From a bacterium (GTDB taxonomy: Bacteria; Chlamydiota; Chlamydiia; Chlamydiales; 2-12-FULL-49-11), in the NCBI GenBank assembly GCA_022600215.1, contig JAHZKV010000039.1, forward strand, positions 1 to 10,473: 10,473 nucleotides of DNA, read 5' to 3'. Below the pieces are notes generated by a model. The model searched no databases. It was not told the origin of the DNA and saw nothing but the letters and a program-made list of their open reading frames with translations. This document shows, one piece after another, positions 6,322 through 10,473 of the stretch. How positions within the stretch are numbered: position 1 is the stretch's first letter; the number at the start of each line of letters is the position of its first letter. Both the position numbers and the translations under genes were made by a program.

Positions 6322-6938
6322 TTTACTTTTGGCAAAGCTTCACACCATCCACTGCCGCCTCCGCCGCCACCTCCACTACCTCCACCTCTGCCATAATTTA
6401 TAACTGGTTTAGGTTTTATTGTTATTTGAAAATCATAATCTTTATAGTCTGCGGCAGATGTTTCTCCATAGATTTGATTAAGGAGTAATATTGATAGCTC
6501 TTGTATTGACTTGCCCTCTACATTGATTGCAAGTTTGTCAAGTATACCTGTTATTTCTTCTTGTTGTCCCTGTTTGTCAAGTAAGGTACTAACAACTTTT
6601 ATGCTAAACTCTCTACGTATGTTTCTTTCATATTTAGCTTTAGAATAAAATGTTATGTCATCATGAATTGCGCTTGTCATTATACTTTCTAGAGTAGCTT
6701 GTAATACTTTCTGCTCTTCAGTAGAGATTGCAGGGGCAGCAGCCGCTTGCGCAGGTGTTTTTGAATTTGAACTTGTATCAGTAGGATCACTTCTTTCTCC
6801 TCTTGAGCTCATCCATAAGAAAAAGGCTGCAGCTAGGAAGATGATAGCGCCTACGATCCTTGTAGGGGTGAAGAGCTGATAAGGAGTTGTGTTAGTAGTA
6901 GTGGCTGCGCCCAGTGGATTCAAAGAAAGACTTGTCAT
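6318..6938 (-). CDS. Single-pass membrane protein with C-terminal polyglycine tract, paralogue of the gene at 7107-8195
   Basis: I recognise no named family. The 206-residue protein has a Ser/Thr-rich N terminus (MTSLSLNPLGAATTTNTT), one hydrophobic segment (IVGAIIFLAAAFFLWM, 28-43), an Ala/Ser/Thr-rich linker, a helical domain at about 73-160 (LQATLESIMTSAIHDD onward), and a glycine-rich end RGGGSGGGGGGGSG (184-197) followed by WCEALPKVN. The N terminus, membrane segment and helical domain match the neighbouring 362-residue protein (QLFTPT.IV, A.AFFLWM, L..LES.MT, RE.S..V). The N terminus is compatible with a type III secretion signal, but it has one membrane segment rather than the bilobed hydrophobic domain of classical chlamydial Inc proteins. 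The start is clear: AGAAGGAG lies six bases before the ATG, behind a TATAAT promoter. It converges on radA with overlapping stops. Localisation and role are inference. Confidence 0.8.
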   Translation of the reverse strand: MTSLSLNPLGAATTTNTTPYQLFTPTRIVGAIIFLAAAFFLWMSSRGERSDPTDTSSNSKTPAQAAAAPAISTEEQKVLQATLESIMTSAIHDDITFYSKAKYERNIRREFSIKVVSTLLDKQGQQEEITGILDKLAINVEGKSIQELSILLLNQIYGETSAADYKDYDFQITIKPKPVINYGRGGGSGGGGGGGSGWCEALPKVN

Positions 6939-6970
6939 TTATTACTCCTTCTATTGTTAAGGTAATATTA

Positions 6971-6999
6971 ATTATAATGTTTTCCTTTTTATTGTGGAA
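6971..6999 (-). promoter_or_regulatory. Promoter of the 206-residue membrane protein (duplicated block)
   Basis: The minus strand carries a perfect TATAAT (6971-6976), 32 bases before the ATG, and a weak -35 TTCCAC (6994-6999) at 17-base spacing. The whole block 6939-7000, including the ribosome-binding site, matches 8196-8257 upstream of the paralogue at 53 of 62 positions without gaps, counted by eye. The TATAAT and the CCACAATAAAAA upstream of it are both retained. The rest of the 168-base gap to 7106 shows nothing further except a T-rich stretch. Confidence 0.6.
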
Positions 7000-7106
7000 G
7001 CTTTTGTACACTCACAGTTAAAGGAGATATTTTGGCTATGTTAAAGCTTTTTTTTAAAATATTTTTAACCTAGAAAGACTTAATTGTATTTGTTCTGCTC
7101 AGAGAG

Positions 7107-8195
7107 CTATAAGTGAAAATCAATGTGAAGGGAATGTACTGCAGTAGCAATTCCAAATGTTTGATCGAGGATTGCTTTTGCTTGCTCTTTAGCTTTCATC
7201 TGATCCATTTTTGTAGAGTAAAGAGTTACAGCTGCTATTTTTTCTTCTTGTTCAGGTATTTTATCGAACAATTTTAGAATGCAATCTTTTATAGCGCTAG
7301 GTAATTGATTCTGCATGAGCCAACCTACCAATACTTGCTGAGAGAGTTCTCTTGTTACGCCTCCTTCATGGTGCCCTCCATCTTTTATGAAAATATCTGT
7401 CATGGTGCTTTCTAGGAGAGCCTTTAACTCATTCTGCAGGGGTTTTATTCTTTCTTGAAAGTTTTCCCATCTTACTTTTTCTAGCTGTGATTGTCCCTCA
7501 GGTTCCCTTCCAACTAATTGCTCAACATGTCTTGGATCAGCGGCTCGCACGCCACCTTCTCCTGGATTCATTGGTCTTTGATCAGCAGCGCCACCACCAC
7601 CGCCACCGCCTCCGTCTAGTTGAAGGTCAGGACGTCTTTGGTCTCTTTGCTCTTGTTGAGCTTGTGCATATTGATATTCTGCTTTAGTCATACCCAATTT
7701 TTCCCATGCTGTTTGTGCTCTTGGCTCAGCAGCGCCTCCGCCACCTCCATCTAGGTGACGGTCAGGATGTCTTTGTCCTCTTTGTACTTCGGCTTCTAGT
7801 GCTTGTTGATATTGTGCTTCGGTTATACCTAGTTTTTCCCATGGCGATAACTCTTCATCAGGCTGCACAGCGGCATCTGCTGCTGATTGGCCATTTATGT
7901 TCTCATTTGGAGGAAGTGGCTGTGCAGGAGGAGGGGTTGCAGGTCTACCTTGCCCTTCTTGGCCAGCTCTAGTGCCATCAGCCTCAGGGTGGGCATGTTG
8001 AATGGTCACAGCCCTTGGATTATCCTCTCCTTTTTGGGGCTTATCCTCGCTTTTTCTGAAGAACATCCATAGAAAAAAAGCGGTAGCAAGCACGATAACA
8101 GTTGTTACTATGCTTGTAGGAGTGAAGAGTTGATGGGGGATTTTGTCGTTAACGCAGGGTGGGGTATTAGCTCTATTCAAAGAAACAGTTGTCAT
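7107..8195 (-). CDS. Single-pass membrane protein with polyglycine and 45-residue repeats, paralogue of the gene at 6318-6938
   Basis: No named family is recognised. The 362-residue product has an N terminus and membrane segment shared with its paralogue (QLFTPTSIV, then VIVLATAFFLWMFF, about 29-46). A long low-complexity region rich in Pro, Gln, Gly, Glu and Ala follows (50-117), then two copies of a 45-residue unit starting at Trp119 and Trp164 (WEKLG[I/M]T, an amphipathic Gln-rich stretch, LDGGGGG, AA[E/D].R). A third, decayed trace appears at GGVRAADPR (214-222). The C-terminal domain (about 245-362: LKALLESTMTDIF, VTRELSQQVLVGWL, LFDKIPEQEE) matches the paralogue's helical domain. The expected topology is a short cytoplasmic N terminus, one membrane anchor and a large soluble part. 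AGAAGG eight bases before the ATG supports the start. The neighbouring duplicate suggests tandem duplication with insertion or loss of the repeat region. A secreted or envelope role is possible but unproven. Confidence 0.8.
   Translation of the reverse strand: MTTVSLNRANTPPCVNDKIPHQLFTPTSIVTTVIVLATAFFLWMFFRKSEDKPQKGEDNPRAVTIQHAHPEADGTRAGQEGQGRPATPPPAQPLPPNENINGQSAADAAVQPDEELSPWEKLGITEAQYQQALEAEVQRGQRHPDRHLDGGGGGAAEPRAQTAWEKLGMTKAEYQYAQAQQEQRDQRRPDLQLDGGGGGGGGAADQRPMNPGEGGVRAADPRHVEQLVGREPEGQSQLEKVRWENFQERIKPLQNELKALLESTMTDIFIKDGGHHEGGVTRELSQQVLVGWLMQNQLPSAIKDCILKLFDKIPEQEEKIAAVTLYSTKMDQMKAKEQAKAILDQTFGIATAVHSLHIDFHL
7572..7841 (-). repeat. Two tandem 135-base coding repeats in the 362-residue membrane protein
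   Basis: Two adjacent units of 135 bases (7707-7841 and 7572-7706) encode 45-residue repeats beginning with Trp119 and Trp164. Shared elements are WEKLG[I/M]T, [EK]A[QE]YQ, QR.PD and LDGGGGG followed by AA. The second unit has four more glycines than the first and a correspondingly different tail. DNA similarity is evident by eye as well as protein similarity, so the duplication is moderately recent. The glycine codons form short GC-rich runs in an otherwise AT-rich window. Confidence 0.75.
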
Positions 8196-8227
8196 TTGTT
8201 ATACCTTCTATTGTTAAGGATATATTA

Positions 8228-8256
8228 ATTATAGTGTTTTTGTTTTTATTGTGGGA
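8228..8256 (-). promoter_or_regulatory. Promoter of the 362-residue membrane protein (duplicated block)
   Basis: TATAAT on the minus strand (8228-8233) lies 32 bases before the ATG at 8195, exactly as in the paralogue. A weak -35 TCCCAC (8251-8256) is at the same 17-base spacing. Conservation of the -10 and its distance in two copies that have diverged elsewhere supports function. The rest of the gap to hemD (8257-8342) contains a short dyad ATCCT-GTT-AGGAT (8295-8307) and a TAATAT (8312-8317) that could serve hemD. Confidence 0.6.
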
Positions 8257-8342
8257 GAGTTTCAGTGGAAATAAGCTCTTTTCCAAAAATAAGCATCCTG
8301 TTAGGATTACATAATATTTTTTAAAAGAGGTGAGCTCATCAT

Positions 8343-9008
8343 ATGGATAAGAGAGTTTTGTATACAGGGATAGACCTTTCTGCGTATGGAGGGGGAAAGA
8401 ATTGTTTTCATCTTCCTTATGTATCGCTACACTATCGAACTTTGTCTGCAGGGGATGGTAAAGAAATATTTGAAAAAATCTATCGCTATACGCATTTACT
8501 CTTTCCAACCAAATTTGCTGTAAAATCTTTTTTTTATTTTATGAGAAAGTGGAATGTTCCTAAAGAGTATTTGGATCCAGTATTTATTCTTGCACTTGGA
8601 AATTCTACGAAAAAGGCGCTGGAGGAAGAGGGCATCACCATCAATTATATTGGGAGCGATGAGACCGAAGAGGGGATGGTTAGAATGTTGGAGTCAATTG
8701 ATTTAGAGGGCGCTGAGCTGCTTATCCCTCAATCAGGTATGCATCGTCCTAAATTGATCCATTTTTTAGTGGAAAAGGAAGTGTCCTATAAGGAAATTGT
8801 CTTATATGATTTGCAAGAAGAGCGCCCAGAAACAGAGATAAAGTTAGAAAATTTTGATGAGATTGTATTTTCTACTCCTGTTGCGGTAAGAGCTTTTTTT
8901 GATGTACACAAAGATATCCCACCTTCTATAGATGTTCATTGTATGGGGCTTTCTACCAGAAAGAAACTGAGAGATTGTTTAGAAATTGAAAAAAAGCTTT
9001 CTGTTTGA
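8343..9008 (+). CDS. hemD: Uroporphyrinogen-III synthase (HemD), divergent
   Basis: HemD cyclises hydroxymethylbilane to uroporphyrinogen III in the cytosol, the step that commits tetrapyrroles to heme synthesis. The family is poorly conserved, but its pattern is visible in the 221 residues: a first strand RVLYTGID; LLFPTKFAVKSFF (52-64), equivalent to the usual 'ifTS.nav..ff'; FILALGNSTKKALEEEGI (81-98), equivalent to the 'avG..Ta..L...G' segment; ELLIPQSGMHRPKLIHFL (125-142); a YKEIVLYDL strand; then a second IVFSTPVAVRAFF (174-186) and VHCMGLSTRKKLRD. It is somewhat shorter than typical HemD (about 250). AGGTGAG lies about eight bases before ATG 8343. It is the first gene of the plus-strand run with sod and accD, 30 bases before the former. 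hemC, its usual partner, is not in the window. Confidence 0.8.
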   Translation: MDKRVLYTGIDLSAYGGGKNCFHLPYVSLHYRTLSAGDGKEIFEKIYRYTHLLFPTKFAVKSFFYFMRKWNVPKEYLDPVFILALGNSTKKALEEEGITINYIGSDETEEGMVRMLESIDLEGAELLIPQSGMHRPKLIHFLVEKEVSYKEIVLYDLQEERPETEIKLENFDEIVFSTPVAVRAFFDVHKDIPPSIDVHCMGLSTRKKLRDCLEIEKKLSV

Positions 9009-9038
9009 TATGATTGCCTATCAACCACTGGAGGGATG

Positions 9039-9638
9039 ATGGAATTTAAAATGGAAGAGCTTGGGTATGCTTTTGATGCACTTGAGCCACATATTGATGC
9101 AAAAACTATGGAGGTGCATTTTACCAAGCACTATGCCGCGTATTTTAATAAAGCGTTAGCAGCATTAGATAATGATACTTCTAAGAGCGTAGAAGAGGTG
9201 CTTTTAACCGATCTTCGACCAGCTATTCAAAACAATGCTGGTGGGTTTTACAATCACACCATTTTTTGGGAAATTTTAGGAAAGAATGAAGGAAAGGGAC
9301 CATCTGGAAATGTAGGAAAATATATGGAGCAGGGTTTTGGTTCTTTTGACTCTTTTAAGGAAAAATTTGCTGATGCAGCAGCTACCTTATTTGGAAGTGG
9401 CTGGGTGTGGTTATTATTTGATGAGAAAACAGAAGAGTTAGAAATTATTCAAAGACATAACCAAGATCACCCTTTATGCGGAAAAAAAGTGTTGATGGGG
9501 CTCGATGTTTGGGAGCATGCTTATTATCTAAATTATCAAAATAGACGACCAGATTATATTAACGCGTTTTGGGAAGTGGTGGATTGGGAAAAAGTGGAAA
9601 ATCGTTTTTTAACAGCAAAAACTTTTAGTTTGGCATAG
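9039..9638 (+). CDS. sodA: Superoxide dismutase, manganese type
   Basis: The enzyme converts superoxide to oxygen and hydrogen peroxide. Numbered from the first of two adjacent ATGs (9036), metal ligands are His28 (EVHFTKHY), His74 (YNHTIFW), Asp157 and His161 (DVWEHAYYLNYQNRRPDY). The second-shell His32 and Tyr36 are present. Gly69-Gly70 in NNAGGFYNH and Gln143 in RHNQDHPL are the manganese-type pattern; iron enzymes usually place the glutamine near the second histidine. Phe29 replaces the second His of the common HH pair, next to the ligand. I choose ATG 9039 because GGAGG (9030-9034) is four bases from it and only one base from ATG 9036. The gene ends four bases before accD, and the sod-accD order matches C. 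trachomatis sodM-accD (established knowledge). It probably protects the cell during oxidative stress in the host. Confidence 0.95.
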   Translation: MEFKMEELGYAFDALEPHIDAKTMEVHFTKHYAAYFNKALAALDNDTSKSVEEVLLTDLRPAIQNNAGGFYNHTIFWEILGKNEGKGPSGNVGKYMEQGFGSFDSFKEKFADAAATLFGSGWVWLLFDEKTEELEIIQRHNQDHPLCGKKVLMGLDVWEHAYYLNYQNRRPDYINAFWEVVDWEKVENRFLTAKTFSLA

Positions 9639-9642
9639 AGCC

Positions 9643-10473
9643 ATGGAGAAAGTAGAGCAGGAAAAGTTTGTTGGTTGGAAAAAGTGTAGCGCTTGCGCTT
9701 CGATGTTTCATGAAGTAGAACTGGATACTTTTTTTAAGGAGTGTCCAAAGTGCAGTTTTCCTTTTTACTTGTCTCCTACAGAGCGTATAGCGCAACTTGC
9801 AGATGAGGCTTTTTTTGAAGAGACCTTTGATGAGATAGGGGCAAAAGATTTACTTGGCTTTGAAGATAGCGTTTCATATAAAGAACGCCTTTCTCGCATG
9901 GAGCATAAAACCGGTAAAAGAAATGCAATTACTACTGGCATTTGCAAGATGGGTGGGAATAAAGTTGCACTAGCTGTGCAAGATTTTACTTTTATGGGTG
10001 GCTCTTTAGGTCGTGCTGAAGGAGAGCGCTTAACATGGATGATAGAAGATGCAACTGCAAAAAGGTTGCCTGTGGTGATTGTTTGCGCATCAGGTGGAGC
10101 TCGTATGCAAGAGTCAATGTTTTCCTTGATGCAGATGGCAAAAACTTCTGCAGCGCTGCAAAAACATAAAGAGGCAAATCTTTTTTACCTCTCTCTACTT
10201 ACCAATCCAACGATGGGAGGTGTATCTGCATCGTATGCTTTTTTGGGAGATATTATTTTGGCAGAAAAAGAGGCGCTGATTGGATTTGCAGGACCGCGAG
10301 TGATTGCACAAATGATGGGAAGGAAAGTCTCCAAAGGAGATCAAAAGGCAGAATTTCAATTAGAACATGGAATGGTTGACCAAGTAGTGGCAAGAAAAGA
10401 AGTAAAAGAAAAAATAGTGTATTTTATTAAGATGTTTGGAGGGAAAGATGGTGCAAGTAATTACAAAAGGTAA
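9643..10473 (+). CDS. accD: Acetyl-CoA carboxylase carboxyltransferase beta subunit (AccD)
   Basis: AccD, with AccA, transfers the carboxyl group from biotin on AccB to acetyl-CoA, giving malonyl-CoA for fatty-acid synthesis. The 276-residue protein has the N-terminal zinc ribbon (Cys15, Cys18, Cys34, Cys37) and the crotonase-like carboxyltransferase core: DFTFMGGSLGRAEGERL (114-130), CASGGARMQE (148-157), LTNPTMGGVSASYA (186-199), GFAGPRVI (214-221), and the closing EHGMVDQVV. It is complete, ending in TAA at the window edge, and slightly shorter than the E. coli protein (about 304) because both termini are trimmed. The start codon has no good ribosome-binding site and lies four bases after the sod stop, so translation is probably coupled. 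The next gene appears to overlap its last 26 bases. Confidence 0.97.
   Translation: MEKVEQEKFVGWKKCSACASMFHEVELDTFFKECPKCSFPFYLSPTERIAQLADEAFFEETFDEIGAKDLLGFEDSVSYKERLSRMEHKTGKRNAITTGICKMGGNKVALAVQDFTFMGGSLGRAEGERLTWMIEDATAKRLPVVIVCASGGARMQESMFSLMQMAKTSAALQKHKEANLFYLSLLTNPTMGGVSASYAFLGDIILAEKEALIGFAGPRVIAQMMGRKVSKGDQKAEFQLEHGMVDQVVARKEVKEKIVYFIKMFGGKDGASNYKR
10448..10473 (+). CDS. dut: Start of next gene, overlapping accD; probably dut (dUTPase)
   Basis: An ATG at 10448 opens a +1 frame reading MVQVITKG to the window edge, with a strong GGAGGG (10438-10443) four bases before it, inside the accD tail. In C. trachomatis accD is followed by dut, which removes dUTP. MVQVITKG would fit the first beta strand of a dUTPase, but only eight residues are visible, so the identity rests on gene order and the reality of the start on the ribosome-binding site. 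Confidence 0.5.

Noticed and set aside
7035..7075. Possible terminator between the two membrane-protein genes
   Set aside because: The only pairing (GTTAAA with TTTAAC across a T-rich loop) is short and AT-only; no GC stem followed by a T run is visible.
7572..7841. Tandem repeat as a CRISPR array
   Set aside because: The two units are coding, of 135 bases, keep the reading frame and diverge throughout, with no repeat-spacer pattern.
7487..8072. Several plus-strand open frames of 60-88 codons
   Set aside because: They are antisense to the glycine- and glutamine-rich part of the 362-residue protein; biased codons there suppress stops on the other strand.
6318..8195. Paralogue pair as classical chlamydial Inc proteins
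   Set aside because: Inc proteins have a bilobed hydrophobic domain of two adjacent membrane segments; each of these has a single segment of about 16-18 residues.
8295..8307. Dyad ATCCT-GTT-AGGAT upstream of hemD as an operator or hairpin
   Set aside because: Five-base arms are expected by chance in an intergenic region of this size; nothing else supports a site.
8173..8508. Minus-strand 111-codon open frame
   Set aside because: It overlaps the start of hemD, the conserved promoter block and the start of the membrane-protein gene; the composition is not protein-like.

Overview
The window looks like part of a chromosome from a chlamydia-related bacterium (phylum Chlamydiota, probably an environmental lineage). 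It is AT-rich and densely coded, and has no tRNA, rRNA, insertion sequence or CRISPR array that I can see. The main argument for the assignment is the right end. A plus-strand run of superoxide dismutase, accD and the first codons of a further gene matches the sodM-accD-dut order I recall from Chlamydia trachomatis. An LL-diaminopimelate aminotransferase (DapL), the enzyme chlamydiae use for meso-diaminopimelate, and a RadA gene fit the same assignment. No database search was possible.

Left block (1-4857, all minus strand, transcribed right to left): an ATP-grasp ligase of unknown substrate (3694-4857); a 526-residue ORF joining a compact secreted trypsin-like domain to a DapL-type aminotransferase (2101-3681); an unrecognised protein of about 170-183 residues (1531-2082); a BioF-like alpha-oxoamine synthase with altered active-site residues (437-1522); and, after a 110-base gap, the start of an exported protein that runs off the left edge (1-326). 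The first four are separated by 8-18 bases and look like one operon. An ATP-grasp ligase with two PLP-fold enzymes suggests amino-acid or amide metabolism, but the product cannot be named from sequence.

Middle (4858-8195): an 87-105 base divergent region with a perfect 14-base palindrome separates the operon from radA (plus strand). radA ends convergently, with overlapping stop codons, against the first of two minus-strand paralogues (6318-6938 and 7107-8195). These encode single-pass membrane proteins with polyglycine tracts, the larger one with a 45-residue internal repeat. They share not only their N-terminal membrane segment and C-terminal domain but also an upstream block of 62 bases, 53 of them identical, with a perfect TATAAT. 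Gene and promoter were therefore duplicated together. They are the best candidates here for lineage-specific host-interaction or envelope proteins.

Right block (8196-10473, plus strand): hemD (tetrapyrrole synthesis), a manganese-type superoxide dismutase, accD (fatty-acid synthesis) and the overlapping start of a next gene, probably dut. Their spacing is 27-30 bases, 4 bases, then a 26-base overlap, consistent with co-transcription.

The most unusual points are the in-frame protease-DapL fusion with an internal ribosome-binding site, the duplicated membrane-protein/promoter cassette, and the BioF-like enzyme that seems to lack canonical catalytic residues.
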